From the NCBI RefSeq assembly GCF_021183625.1, contig NZ_CP089214.1, forward strand, positions 3,906,001-3,970,000: DNA of 64,000 nucleotides, written 5' to 3'. Shown here piece by piece: positions 7,672 to 19,053 of this stretch. The stretch's first letter is position 1. The number at the start of each line of letters is the position of its first letter. Below the pieces are notes generated by a model that was given only the letters and a program-made list of their open reading frames with translations, did not search any database and was not told where the DNA came from. The translations under genes were made by a program, and so were the position numbers. The DNA is from Nocardia asteroides (GTDB taxonomy: Bacteria; Actinomycetota; Actinomycetes; Mycobacteriales; Mycobacteriaceae).

Positions 7672-8847
7672 ATGGAGCTCTCCGGCATGAAGTTTCGGGT
7701 CGCCCGCGAGGACTTCGCCGACTCCGTGGCCTGGGTGGCGCGCAGCCTGCCGTCCCGGCCGCCGGTGCCGGTGCTCGGCGGTGTGCTGCTCGTGGCCGAC
7801 GAGGACGGGCTGACCGTCTCCGGCTTCGACTACGAGGTCTCCGCGCAGATGCGGGTGGCCGCCGAGGTCGCCGGGCCGGGCCGGGTGCTGGTCTCGGGGC
7901 GGCTGCTCGCGGACATCACCAAGTCGCTGTCGAACAAGCCGGTCGACGTCTCGCTGGACGGTACCCGGGTGCTGATCGCCTGCGGCAGCGCCAAGTTCTC
8001 GCTGCCGACCATGCCGGTGGAGGATTATCCCCAGCTGCCCGAGGTGCCGCAGCAGACCGGCTCGGTCGGCGTCGACGTGTTCGCCGCCGCCGTCGGCCAG
8101 GTCGCCGTCGCCGCTGGCCGGGACGACACGCTGCCGATGCTCACCGGCATCAGGGTGGAGATCGAGGGCGAGAAGGTGGTCCTCGCCGCCACCGACCGAT
8201 TCCGGCTCGCTGTGCGGCACCTGGAGTGGCAGCCGGCCCGCCCTGACGTGCAGACCGCGGTGCTGATCCCCGCGCGCACGCTCTCCGAGACCGCCAAGAC
8301 GCTCGGCGCCGCCGACGCCCCGGTGCAGCTCTCGCTCGGCTCCGGTGCGGGCGCGGACGGGCTGCTCGGCATCGTGAACGGCGGCCGCCGCACCACCACC
8401 CGGCTGCTCGACGCGGAATTCCCCAAGTTCCGCCAGTTGCTGCCCAAGGAGCACACCTCGATCGCCACGCTCGGGGTCGCGTCGCTCACCGAGGCGATCA
8501 AGCGCGTCGCGCTGGTCGCCGAGCGCGGCGCCCAGGTCCGGCTGGAGTTCTCCGCGGACGGGCTGCAGCTCTCCGCGGGCGGCGACGACGCCGGGCGCGC
8601 CGAGGAGTGGCTGGTCGCCGAGTTCCGCGGCGAGCCGCTGACCATCGCGTTCAACCCCGGCTACCTGGTGGACGGCCTCTCCGCGCTGCACGCCGAGCGG
8701 GTGACCTTCGGCTTCACCACGCCGAGCCGCCCCGCCGTGCTGCTGCCCGCGGCCGACGAGGAGCCGCAGCCGTCCGAGTCGGGGGCGTTCGCGGCCATCG
8801 AGAGCCCGTACACCTACCTGCTGATGCCGGTCCGGCTGCCGGGCTGA
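7672..8847 (+). CDS. dnaN: DNA polymerase III beta subunit (sliding clamp)
   Basis: DnaN forms the ring clamp that holds DNA polymerase on the template. The 391-aa product closely follows mycobacterial DnaN: DFADSVAWVARSLPSRP near residue 12, TLPMLTGIRVEIEGEKVVLAATDRFRLAV near 155-183, STTRLLDAEFPKFRQLLP-like text near 242, and the ending YLLMPVRLPG. The frame is open to 7561, but ATG 7672 is the start because the sequence from MELSGMKF aligns with the family and GGAAGGA precedes it. Confidence 0.97.
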   Translation: MELSGMKFRVAREDFADSVAWVARSLPSRPPVPVLGGVLLVADEDGLTVSGFDYEVSAQMRVAAEVAGPGRVLVSGRLLADITKSLSNKPVDVSLDGTRVLIACGSAKFSLPTMPVEDYPQLPEVPQQTGSVGVDVFAAAVGQVAVAAGRDDTLPMLTGIRVEIEGEKVVLAATDRFRLAVRHLEWQPARPDVQTAVLIPARTLSETAKTLGAADAPVQLSLGSGAGADGLLGIVNGGRRTTTRLLDAEFPKFRQLLPKEHTSIATLGVASLTEAIKRVALVAERGAQVRLEFSADGLQLSAGGDDAGRAEEWLVAEFRGEPLTIAFNPGYLVDGLSALHAERVTFGFTTPSRPAVLLPAADEEPQPSESGAFAAIESPYTYLLMPVRLPG

Positions 8848-8894
8848 CCGGGGTGAGCGGAGCACAGCCCGGCCGTTCCCCCCGGGGGTAGCGG

Positions 8895-10079
8895 ATGTTC
8901 GTGCGCGCGCTCTCGCTGCGCGACTTCCGCTCCTGGGAAGAGCTCGACGTGGAGTTGTCCCCAGGCCGCACGGTACTGCTCGGGGCGAACGGCAACGGCA
9001 AGACCAACGTGCTCGAGGCGGTCGGCTACCTGTCCACACTCGCCTCGCACCGGGTCTCCGCCGACGCCCCGCTGATCCGCACCGGCGCCGAGCGCGCCCG
9101 GATCGGGGCCGCGGTGGTGAACGCGGGCCGGGAGCTGCGGATCGACCTGGAGCTGAACCAGGGCGCTGCGAACCGGGCGCAGATCAACCGCTCGCCCGCG
9201 CGCAGGCCGAGGGAGATCCTCGGTGTCCTGCACACCGTGCTCTTCGCACCGGAGGATCTCGCGCTGGTGCGCGGCGACCCGGGGGAGCGCCGCCGCTTCC
9301 TCGACGAGCTGGCCACCGCGCGGCTGCCCCGGCTCGCCGCCGTGCGCTCGGACTACGACCGGGTGCTGCGGCAGCGCTCGGCGCTGCTCAAGACGGCGGG
9401 GCGGAACGTCCGCTCGCGCTCCGACCTGAGCACCCTCGACGTGTGGGACGGGCACCTCGCCGCGCACGCCTCGGTGCTGCTCGAGCACCGGCTGCGGCTG
9501 GTGCACGACCTGGCGCCGCACCTGGCCGACGCGTACCGCGCGCTGGCGCCGGAATCGCGGCCCGCCGCGATCGGCTACCGCAGCGGCTACCTGCCTCCCG
9601 AGCTGCTCGACCCGGCGCGGCCGCCTGCCGCGAGCGATCCGGACGAGCTGGCGGCGGTGCTGCTGCGCGAGCTCGCGGCGGCACGGACGAAGGAGCTGGA
9701 GCGCGGGGTCTGCCTGGTCGGCCCGCACCGGGACGACCTGGAGCTGCTGCTCGGCGGCGGGCAGGCGAAGGGGTTCGCCAGCCACGGGGAGTCCTGGTCG
9801 TTCGCGCTGGCGCTGCGGCTCGCGGCCTTCGAGCTGCTGCGTGGCTCCGGCGCCGAGCCGGTGCTGCTGCTGGACGATGTCTTCGCCGAGCTGGACCGGC
9901 GCCGCCGGACCGCGCTGGCGGCCGTCGCGGCCGGCGCGGAGCAGGTGCTGATCACCGCCGCGGTGCCGGAGGACGTGCCCGCGGAGCTGGATGCCACGCC
10001 CCTGCGGGTGCGGACCACCGGTGACCCGGACAGCCGGGTCTCCCTGCTCGCCGCGGACGCCTCCGCTGCCGTAGAGTGA
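8895..10079 (+). CDS. recF: DNA replication and repair protein RecF
   Basis: RecF is an SMC-like ATPase that helps load RecA at gaps. The 394-aa protein has Walker A GANGNGKT at residues 30-37, the family motif TVLFAPEDLALVRGDPGERRRFLD near 113-136, the signature SHGESWSFALALRLAAFELL near 297-316, and Walker B PVLLLDDVFAELD just after. It follows dnaN by 47 bp. A 6-phosphogluconate dehydrogenase gene that sits between dnaN and recF in some relatives is absent here. Confidence 0.97.
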   Translation: MFVRALSLRDFRSWEELDVELSPGRTVLLGANGNGKTNVLEAVGYLSTLASHRVSADAPLIRTGAERARIGAAVVNAGRELRIDLELNQGAANRAQINRSPARRPREILGVLHTVLFAPEDLALVRGDPGERRRFLDELATARLPRLAAVRSDYDRVLRQRSALLKTAGRNVRSRSDLSTLDVWDGHLAAHASVLLEHRLRLVHDLAPHLADAYRALAPESRPAAIGYRSGYLPPELLDPARPPAASDPDELAAVLLRELAAARTKELERGVCLVGPHRDDLELLLGGGQAKGFASHGESWSFALALRLAAFELLRGSGAEPVLLLDDVFAELDRRRRTALAAVAAGAEQVLITAAVPEDVPAELDATPLRVRTTGDPDSRVSLLAADASAAVE

Positions 10080-10368
10080 CACGGCGCGCGCCGCCCGCGA
10101 ACACCGTCCCCCGTTCTCCCCACACTTCCGGGGTGCCTGTGGAGAAATTCGGGACAACCGTCCCGGCGGGGACCGGGAAACCGCAGCTCGAGGCGCTCCA
10201 CAAGCCTTTCGAGCAGCGGAAAAACCTATCGCGAACAGGCGTTCGACGGATCGGGGCGACAATCGGCCGCAGCGCGGCCGCCAGCGGAGCCGGTTATCCC
10301 GGCCCCTGTGGATAACTCGACAAATCTGGGGATAACTCCCCGGCGCAGCGGCGAAGGGAGCGCCCCCG
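10080..10368. promoter_or_regulatory. recF-dciA spacer with a consensus DnaA box
   Basis: No gene. TGTGGATAA at 10307-10315 is the exact reverse complement of the DnaA box TTATCCACA, and TGGGGATAA at 10327-10335 is one base off. They lie about 40-60 bp before dciA. GAAGGGAG just before 10369 is the ribosome-binding site. Confidence 0.75.
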
Positions 10369-10959
10369 ATGACCGATCCCGACGACGCGGGCCGCCCGCG
10401 GACACCGCCGTCACCAGCACCGACGACCGGCTCGGACGGTCAGCCGGAGCTGCGCGGAATCGACCTCGCCCGGCGTGCGCTGGAGGAGGCGCGGGCCGCC
10501 GCGCGGGCCGCGGGGAAGTCGGTCGGGCAGGGGCGCGCCTCGCCGCGCCGGGCGGCACGGCGCGGCCGCAGGCGCAGCGGCTGGTCCGGCGCCGGACCGG
10601 ACGATCGCGATCCCCAGCTGTTCTCCAGCCTCACCGGCTCGCTGGTCCGCAGCAGGGGCTGGTCGGCCAAGGTCGCCGAGGGCGTGGTCTTCGGCCGCTG
10701 GGCCGGGGTGGTCGGCGAGGACGTCGCGGCGCACGCGACGCCGCTCACGCTGCGCGAGGGCGTGCTGCACATCCAGGCGGAGTCCACCGCGTGGGCCACC
10801 CAGCTGCGCATGCTGCAGAGCCAGATCCTGGCCAAGATCTCCGCGGCGGTCGGCCCCGGCGTGGTGACCTCGCTGCGCATCGCCGGCCCCGCCGCGCCGA
10901 GTTGGCGCAAGGGCGACCGGCACGTCAGGGGCCGGGGCCCGCGCGACACCTACGGCTGA
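10369..10959 (+). CDS. dciA: DciA family protein (DUF721), predicted helicase operator
   Basis: DUF721/DciA proteins load the replicative helicase DnaB in bacteria without DnaC; the equivalent mycobacterial gene is also between recF and gyrB. The 196-aa protein has a disordered, Arg/Ala-rich N-terminal half, then the conserved domain from about residue 85 (LFSSLTGSLVRSRGWSAKVA) through WAGVVGEDVAAHATP and LREGVLHIQAESTAWATQLR. Its position in the replication operon fits the role. Confidence 0.9.
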   Translation: MTDPDDAGRPRTPPSPAPTTGSDGQPELRGIDLARRALEEARAAARAAGKSVGQGRASPRRAARRGRRRSGWSGAGPDDRDPQLFSSLTGSLVRSRGWSAKVAEGVVFGRWAGVVGEDVAAHATPLTLREGVLHIQAESTAWATQLRMLQSQILAKISAAVGPGVVTSLRIAGPAAPSWRKGDRHVRGRGPRDTYG

Positions 10960-11014
10960 CCGTGGCACTTACCTGATACTCGGTGTTACATTCAATCCCG
11001 ACCGAGGCGGCACC

Positions 11015-11030
11015 GGTTTCACGTGGAACC
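11015..11030. promoter_or_regulatory. parS site before the hydrolase gene
   Basis: GGTTTCACGTGGAACC keeps the CACGTG core and differs from the parS centre at one position. It lies 26 bp upstream of the hydrolase start, about 4 kb on the plus side of oriC. Confidence 0.87.
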
Positions 11031-11056
11031 GTCCGCGCCCCGCGAAAGGATTGTCG

Positions 11057-11953
11057 ATGGCCTTCCCCGCCGAACCCACCGCGACCGTACGCCGCGGCGA
11101 CGTCGAACTGGCCGTCTTCGAGACCGGCGCCCCCGACGCCACGCCCGTGCTGCTGGTGCACGGCTGGCCGGACACCCACACGCTCTGGAACTCGGTCGCC
11201 GCCGGGCTGGCGGCGGAGCACCGCGTGATCGCCTTCGACAACCGCGGCGCCGGGGCGAGCACCGCGCCGGGGCACGTCGCGGGGTACCGGCTCGAGGAGC
11301 TCGCCGCCGACGTGCGCGCGGTGCTCGCGGCCGTCGCGCCCGGCGAGCGGGTGCACCTGATCGGCCACGATTGGGGCGGCGTGCTCGGCTGGGAGGTCGC
11401 GGCCGCGCCGGACGCCGCCTCCGCCATCGCCTCGTTCACCTGCGTCTCCGGCCCCAACCTCGACTACCTCGGCGCGTACCTGCGCGGGCCGCGCACGGTG
11501 AGCCGGGTGGCAGGCGCGCTGCGGCAGTCGGTGGCCTCCGCGTACACCGTCGCCTTCCAGATCCCGCGGCTGCCCGATCCGGCGCTCCGGCTGCTCGCCA
11601 CCCGCTGGCCCGCCTTCCTGGCGTTCTTCGACGGGATCGACCCCGCCCTGGTGACCCCGGCCCCGACCCTCGCGCGGGATATGGTGAACGGAATGCGGCT
11701 GTACCGGGCCAACATCCGGCGCAGGCTGCGCGCGCCGCGGCCGCGCCCGGTCGAGATCCCGGTGCAGCTCGTGATCGCCGCCGGCGACCGCGCGGTGCGC
11801 CCGGTGGTGCACGCCGAGGCGCCGAACTGGGTGCGCGACCTGCACACCGTCGGGCTGGCGGGCGGGCACTGGACGCCGCTCTCGCACCCGGTCGAGCTGG
11901 CCGCGGCCGCCGCCGGTTTCGTCGCGCGAACGGGCGCGGCGCGGGCGAGCTGA
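11057..11953 (+). CDS. Alpha/beta-hydrolase, epoxide-hydrolase/dehalogenase-like
   Basis: A 298-aa alpha/beta-hydrolase of unknown substrate. It shows the oxyanion-hole motif HGWPDTHTLWN near residue 35, FDNRGAGAS near 63, and the nucleophile elbow GHDWGG near 106, in which Asp takes the nucleophile place as in epoxide hydrolases and haloalkane dehalogenases. A late GGHWTP supplies the catalytic His. ATG 11057 follows GAAAGGA; TTG 11051 is less likely. It interrupts the dciA-gyrB order and is not part of the usual replication operon. Confidence 0.85.
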   Translation: MAFPAEPTATVRRGDVELAVFETGAPDATPVLLVHGWPDTHTLWNSVAAGLAAEHRVIAFDNRGAGASTAPGHVAGYRLEELAADVRAVLAAVAPGERVHLIGHDWGGVLGWEVAAAPDAASAIASFTCVSGPNLDYLGAYLRGPRTVSRVAGALRQSVASAYTVAFQIPRLPDPALRLLATRWPAFLAFFDGIDPALVTPAPTLARDMVNGMRLYRANIRRRLRAPRPRPVEIPVQLVIAAGDRAVRPVVHAEAPNWVRDLHTVGLAGGHWTPLSHPVELAAAAAGFVARTGAARAS

Positions 11954-12251
11954 GAAGGCCGCTTCGCACTGCCCCCTGATCGCCCGGAGATGCCGTGCGG
12001 AGCCTCCGAAGGCATACCGGTCCCGCCGAAAACCGATTTCTCCGCTCCTGGAAGCTCTCAGGGGTGTCGCAGGTACCACGTATGTCGGCCCTACCAGTAG
12101 GATGGTGGAGTAACCAGCGGCGAGGCGCTCGGCTCCATCGGCACCGCCACCCGTGGATCGGCGTGATCTCCCCAAACCGCACCGGTCGGGGCCACGTGTG
12201 CGCGAGCCGGGCGAGAGGCCGGGATCAGCAAGTAAGGAGAGCTACCGACCA
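11954..12251 (+). promoter_or_regulatory. gyrB upstream region
   Basis: About 300 bp without a gene. TAGGAT near 12110 fits the actinobacterial -10 pattern and could be the gyrBA promoter; no clear -35 is visible. AAGGAGAG at 12233-12240 is a strong ribosome-binding site and decides the GTG start at 12252. Confidence 0.45.
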
Positions 12252-14294
12252 GTGGCTGCCAAGGACTCCAACGCATCGGGCTCGACAACGGGCAAGCAGG
12301 ACTACGGTGCCTCCTCCATCACGGTGCTCGAAGGGCTGGAGGCGGTCCGCAAGCGTCCCGGCATGTACATCGGCTCCACCGGTGAGCGCGGTCTGCACCA
12401 CCTCATCTGGGAGGTCGTAGACAACTCGGTCGACGAGGCGATGGCCGGCCACGCCACCAGGGTCGATGTCACGCTGCTCGCCGACGGCGGCGTCGAGGTG
12501 GTCGACGACGGCCGCGGCATCCCCACCGACATGCACGCCCAGGGCATCCCCACCATCGAGGTGGTCATGACCCAGCTGCACGCGGGCGGCAAGTTCGACG
12601 GCGAGTCCTACGCCGTCTCCGGCGGCCTGCACGGCGTCGGCATCTCGGTGGTGAACGCGCTCTCCACCCGGCTCCAGGCCGAGATCGACTACCGCGGCTA
12701 CCACTGGATCCAGGAGTACAAGGACGCCAAGCCGGGCAAGCTGGTCCAGGGCGAGCCGACCGACCGCACCGGCACCGTCATCCGCTTCTGGGCGGACCCG
12801 AACATCTTCGAGACCACCGTCTACAACTTCGAGACGGTGGCGCGCAGGTTGCAGGAGATGGCGTTCCTGAACAAGGGGCTCACCATCACCCTGACCGACC
12901 AGCGGGTGACCGCGGAGCAGGTGACCGCGGACGAGGCCGGCGATACCGCCGAGGCGCCGAAGCAGGCCGAGGAGCTGGCGGCCGAGCAGACCGAGCACAA
13001 GGTCAAGACCAGGACCTACCACTACCCCGGTGGGCTGGAGGACTTCGTCCGGCACATCAACCGCACCAAGCAGCCGATCCACAACTCCGTCGTCGGGTTC
13101 ACCGGCAAGGGCACCGGGCACGAGCTCGAGGTCGCGATGCAGTGGAACTCCGGCTACTCGGAGTCGGTGCACACCTTCGCGAACACCATCAACACGCACG
13201 AGGGCGGCACCCACGAGGAGGGCTTCCGCGCGGCGCTGACCACGGTGGTGAACCGGTACGCCAAGGACAAGAAGCTGCTCAAGGAGAAGGACGGCAACCT
13301 CACCGGCGACGACATCCGCGAGGGGCTGGCCGCCATCGTGAGCGTCAAGGTAGGCGAGCCGCAGTTCGAGGGGCAGACCAAGACCAAGCTCGGCAACACC
13401 GAGGTCAAGTCGTTCGTGCAGAAGACCTGCAACGAGCACCTGCAGCACTGGTTCGAGGCCAATCCGGCGGACGCCAAGACCATCGTGCAGAAGGCCGTCT
13501 CGTCGTCGCAGGCCAGGATGGCGGCGCGGAAGGCGCGCGAGCTGGTGCGCCGCAAGTCCGCCACCGACCTGGGCGGGCTGCCGGGCAAGCTGGCCGACTG
13601 CCGCTCCAAGGACCCGCAGAAGTCCGAGATCTACATTGTGGAGGGTGACTCGGCCGGCGGCTCGGCCAAGTCCGGCCGCGACTCGATGTACCAGGCGATC
13701 CTGCCCATCCGCGGCAAGATCATCAACGTCGAGAAGGCGCGGATCGACCGGGTCCTCAAGAACAACGAGGTGCAGTCGATCATCACCGCGTTCGGCACCG
13801 GCATCCACGACGAGTTCGATATCGCCAAGCTGCGGTACCACAAGATCGTGCTGATGGCCGACGCCGACGTGGACGGCCAGCACATCTCGACGCTGCTGCT
13901 CACCCTGCTCTTCCGCTTCATGCGGCCGCTGGTCGAGCACGGCCACGTGTACCTGGCCCAGCCGCCGCTGTACAAGCTCAAGTGGCAGCGCGGCGAGCCG
14001 GAGTTCGCGTACTCCGACCGGGAGCGGGACGGGCTGATGGAGGCCGGCCTCGCGGCGGGCAAGAAGATCAACAAGGACGACGGCATCCAGCGCTACAAGG
14101 GTCTCGGTGAGATGAACCCGAAGGAGCTGTGGGAGACCACCATGGATCCCAGCGTCCGGGTGCTGCGCCAGGTGACCCTCGACGACGCGGCCGCCGCCGA
14201 CGAGCTGTTCAGCGTGCTGATGGGCGAGGACGTCGAGGCCCGCCGCAGCTTCATCACCCGCAACGCCAAGGACGTCCGCTTCCTCGACGTGTGA
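12252..14294 (+). CDS. gyrB: DNA gyrase subunit B
   Basis: GyrB is the ATPase subunit of gyrase, which introduces negative supercoils. The 680-aa protein starts at GTG 12252 (VAAKDSNASG). It has the GHKL ATP site (EVVDNSVDEAMAGH, then DDGRGIPTDMH and GGLHGVGISVVNALS) and the TOPRIM domain motifs EGDSAGGSAKSGRD near residue 463 and DADVDGQH near 538. A Glu/Ala-rich insertion sits around residues 225-255. The frame is open upstream to 12153, but the ribosome-binding site and mycobacterial start choice support 12252. Confidence 0.97.
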   Translation: MAAKDSNASGSTTGKQDYGASSITVLEGLEAVRKRPGMYIGSTGERGLHHLIWEVVDNSVDEAMAGHATRVDVTLLADGGVEVVDDGRGIPTDMHAQGIPTIEVVMTQLHAGGKFDGESYAVSGGLHGVGISVVNALSTRLQAEIDYRGYHWIQEYKDAKPGKLVQGEPTDRTGTVIRFWADPNIFETTVYNFETVARRLQEMAFLNKGLTITLTDQRVTAEQVTADEAGDTAEAPKQAEELAAEQTEHKVKTRTYHYPGGLEDFVRHINRTKQPIHNSVVGFTGKGTGHELEVAMQWNSGYSESVHTFANTINTHEGGTHEEGFRAALTTVVNRYAKDKKLLKEKDGNLTGDDIREGLAAIVSVKVGEPQFEGQTKTKLGNTEVKSFVQKTCNEHLQHWFEANPADAKTIVQKAVSSSQARMAARKARELVRRKSATDLGGLPGKLADCRSKDPQKSEIYIVEGDSAGGSAKSGRDSMYQAILPIRGKIINVEKARIDRVLKNNEVQSIITAFGTGIHDEFDIAKLRYHKIVLMADADVDGQHISTLLLTLLFRFMRPLVEHGHVYLAQPPLYKLKWQRGEPEFAYSDRERDGLMEAGLAAGKKINKDDGIQRYKGLGEMNPKELWETTMDPSVRVLRQVTLDDAAAADELFSVLMGEDVEARRSFITRNAKDVRFLDV

Positions 14295-14368
14295 GGCGGT
14301 GACGCGCCGCCGCCCAGCGGCGGCGCTCCCGCGTCCGCGCACGTCAGCCCAGCAAGGAGACTCCCCGC

Positions 14369-16870
<2,502 letters not shown>

Positions 16871-16910
16871 TCCTCACAGCGGCGGCACAGAACGGATCTA
16901 AGGAATCCCA

Positions 16911-18083
16911 TTGACCACTCCGAATCAGCCGAACGACGAGCGCCATCAGACGAACGGCGTGACCGAGCGGATCGCACCGTCCCCCATTCCGCCGCGCCCG
17001 ATCCCGCGTCCGGGAGGCGAGAACGGAACGGATGCACCGGGCAATGGTCAGGGACAGGCGCCCTCCGCGCCGGCTCCGGGGCAGGGGCCGAAGAACCAGG
17101 GTGCGCCGAACCAGGGGCACGGCCAGCTGCCGCAGCGGCAGCCGGGTAGTTCGAATCCGGCTGCGGCACAGGGCCGCCAGGGACCGCAGGGCTCCGGCCC
17201 GCAGGGTCAGGGTGCGCAGGGCAACGGGGAGCGCGCGCCGGAGGCCCCGAAGACCGGTGACCAGGAGACCGTCCGGCTCGGCGGGAACCAGCAGGGCAAG
17301 GACGGCGGGCCGGGCACCGGCGGGCAGCAGGGGTTCAAGGACGGCGGCTGGGGGCAGCTGCCGCAGCGCGAGCCGCAGTCCAATCTGTACCGCCCCGGGC
17401 AGGCGCCGGTCACCGGCCGCCCGTCCGGGTCGGCCGGGCTCAGTGGCGGCGTGACCAACGCCCGCACCACGGCCGACCTCGCGGCCAAAGCCACCCGCAA
17501 GGAAGCGGCCATGGTCAAGTCGGTCGGCATCGACGGCCCGACCCGGAGCATCTCGCGCCCGGAGCTGGTCAAGGACATGCCCGACCTCTCCGACATGAGG
17601 CACCCGGTGCCGCCCCAGCAGCAGCCCGACCAGGCGCTGCCGTACTACACCCCCGGGCAGCAGCAGCAACCGCCGATCTCGCCGTCCGCCCCGGTCGCCG
17701 TCGCGGCCGCGGTGCAGGCGGGCGAGCCGCTGCGCGCGACCGTGCAGATCCGCCGGATCGACCCGTGGTCGACCCTGAAGATCACGCTGGTCATCAGCGT
17801 CGCCATGTTCTTCGTGTGGATGCTCGCCGTCGGGCTGCTCTACATCGTGCTCGAGGGCATGGGCGTCTGGGAGCGGCTGGACACCACGCTGGGCGACATG
17901 GTCTCCCAGGAGGGCGGCTCGGCCAGCCTGATCGACGCGGGCACGGTCTTTGGCTACGCCGGTGTCATCGGCCTGGTGAACGTGGTGCTCTTCACCGCGC
18001 TCGGCACGGTCGGGGTGTTCATCTACAACCAGTGCTGCGACCTCGTCGGCGGCATCCAGGTCACGCTCGCCGACCCGGACTAG
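16911..18083 (+). CDS. DUF3566 transmembrane protein
   Basis: The gene after gyrA in mycobacteria and nocardiae. The 390-aa product has a long disordered N-terminal part rich in Pro, Gln and Gly (about residues 1-275) and a conserved C-terminal DUF3566 domain: VQIRRIDPWSTLKITLVISVAM, a membrane segment, GMGVWERLD, and a second membrane segment ending ADPD. The start is TTG 16911 behind AAGGAA. The function is unknown; family members have been linked to cell-division or envelope roles only by position. Confidence 0.88.
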   Translation: MTTPNQPNDERHQTNGVTERIAPSPIPPRPIPRPGGENGTDAPGNGQGQAPSAPAPGQGPKNQGAPNQGHGQLPQRQPGSSNPAAAQGRQGPQGSGPQGQGAQGNGERAPEAPKTGDQETVRLGGNQQGKDGGPGTGGQQGFKDGGWGQLPQREPQSNLYRPGQAPVTGRPSGSAGLSGGVTNARTTADLAAKATRKEAAMVKSVGIDGPTRSISRPELVKDMPDLSDMRHPVPPQQQPDQALPYYTPGQQQQPPISPSAPVAVAAAVQAGEPLRATVQIRRIDPWSTLKITLVISVAMFFVWMLAVGLLYIVLEGMGVWERLDTTLGDMVSQEGGSASLIDAGTVFGYAGVIGLVNVVLFTALGTVGVFIYNQCCDLVGGIQVTLADPD

Positions 18084-18090
18084 CCCACCG

Positions 18091-18127
18091 CGGCTGGTAG
18101 CGCCGGACCGGCGCTACCAGCCGTTTT
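18091..18127 (+). terminator. Rho-independent terminator after the gyrase operon
   Basis: CGGCTGGTAGCGCCGG (18091-18106), one A, then its exact complement (18108-18123) and TTTT. A 16-bp perfect arm pair followed by a short U-run, just after the DUF3566 stop and before tRNA-Ile. Confidence 0.92.
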
Positions 18128-18183
18128 GGTTCCGGGTCGTGGTGTTGTGTACGCTCGACTCGTTCGATTCGGTCGAACGACAC

Positions 18184-18257
18184 GGGCCTATAGCTCAGGC
18201 GGTTAGAGCGCTTCGCTGATAACGAAGAGGTCGGAGGTTCAAGTCCTCCTAGGCCCA
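18184..18257 (+). tRNA. tRNA-Ile (GAT)
   Basis: A 74-base cloverleaf: acceptor GGGCCTA pairs with TAGGCCC, discriminator A, D-arm TAGCTCAGGCGGTTAGAGC, anticodon GAT at 18218-18220, T-arm GGTTCAAGTCC. CCA is not encoded. It is the usual gene after gyrA-DUF3566 in this order. Confidence 0.98.
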
Positions 18258-18287
18258 CTCCCGGACACGCACAGTAGGGTGGCAACC

Positions 18288-18395
18288 ATGAAGCTTCTCC
18301 TCACGGTCGGCATCGTGGCAGCGGTTCTCCTCGCGATCACCAAACTCCGCAAGCGTGACGAAGCCGATCTCTGGCACGAGGTCACCTCCCGCTGA
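18288..18395 (+). CDS. DLW-39 family small membrane protein
   Basis: A 35-aa frame between the two tRNAs: one membrane helix (LLLTVGIVAAVLLAITKL) and the family's conserved ending DEADLWHEVTS. DLW-39 proteins are short actinobacterial proteins known from exactly this place. The frame is intact, from ATG 18288 to TGA 18395. The function is unknown. Confidence 0.87.
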   Translation: MKLLLTVGIVAAVLLAITKLRKRDEADLWHEVTSR

Positions 18396-18410
18396 CGCGG
18401 TCCTCGGCTC

Positions 18411-18483
18411 GGGGCCTTAGCTCAATTGGCAGAGCACTGCCTTTGCAAGGCAGGGGTTAGGGGTTCGATTCCCCTAGGCTCCA
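18411..18483 (+). tRNA. tRNA-Ala (TGC)
   Basis: A 73-base cloverleaf: acceptor GGGGCCT with AGGCTCC, discriminator A, anticodon TGC at 18444-18446 in loop TTTGCAA, T-arm GGGGTTCGATTCCCC. Its 3' end is only 24 bp from the stop codon of the accessory operon on the other strand. Confidence 0.98.
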
Positions 18484-18507
18484 CTTCTTCCTCCTTCAGT
18501 GGTCGCC

Positions 18508-19053
18508 TCACGACAGGCAGGCCAGGACCGCGAGGTAGGTGATCGCCACCAGCAGCAGGATAATTGCTATATTCGCCAGCCGGAACTTGCGGCGCGCGAT
18601 CGCGGAGTTCTCCCATATCTGAGTGGCGACATGGGCGATGATCTCATGTGGTGCTCGTGCGGTGCGGGCGAACTCGGCTGCGTAGGACGTCGGTGAGTAT
18701 CCACGGTGCGCACCGACGTGCCCGAAGAAGAGCGGGTTCCGCGGAGCGGCGGAGCTACCGAGCCGCGGCACCAGTGCTGATCCCGCGGCGACCCCCGACC
18801 CGGCAATTACGGCTCCGCAGATCGCAATCGACACCGTGCCGATCGGATCGGCCACCCCCGGCCCGGTGCGGGCTACCAGCGTCAGTACCTGGCCGAGGAC
18901 GCCGGCGGTCGCGAGGACCGCCAGCGCCTTCGTCTCCGCATGCCGGACGAGACCGAGAACCATCTCCAGCGTGCGCCACGCCTCTTGCACGGCAAGGTCG
19001 TCCCTTGCGTCCGATGCGGATCGCCGAGCGTGCCGGCTAGGAAGGCCGATCAT
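18508..19053 (-). CDS. DUF5706 (PycTM-type) membrane effector
   Basis: A 181-aa protein resembling the Pycsar effector family (DUF5706). Two predicted membrane segments (about residues 42-62 and 72-93), the family's NPLFFGHVGAH element near 105, an amphipathic stretch with IWENSAIARRKFRLANIA near 145-162, and a final membrane segment. In Pycsar systems a cyclic pyrimidine nucleotide made on infection triggers PycTM to disrupt the membrane. It is the last gene of the operon, and its start overlaps the preceding stop (ATGA at 19050-19053). The family match is good; the activating ligand here is unknown. Confidence 0.85.
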   Translation of the reverse strand: MIGLPSRHARRSASDARDDLAVQEAWRTLEMVLGLVRHAETKALAVLATAGVLGQVLTLVARTGPGVADPIGTVSIAICGAVIAGSGVAAGSALVPRLGSSAAPRNPLFFGHVGAHRGYSPTSYAAEFARTARAPHEIIAHVATQIWENSAIARRKFRLANIAIILLLVAITYLAVLACLS

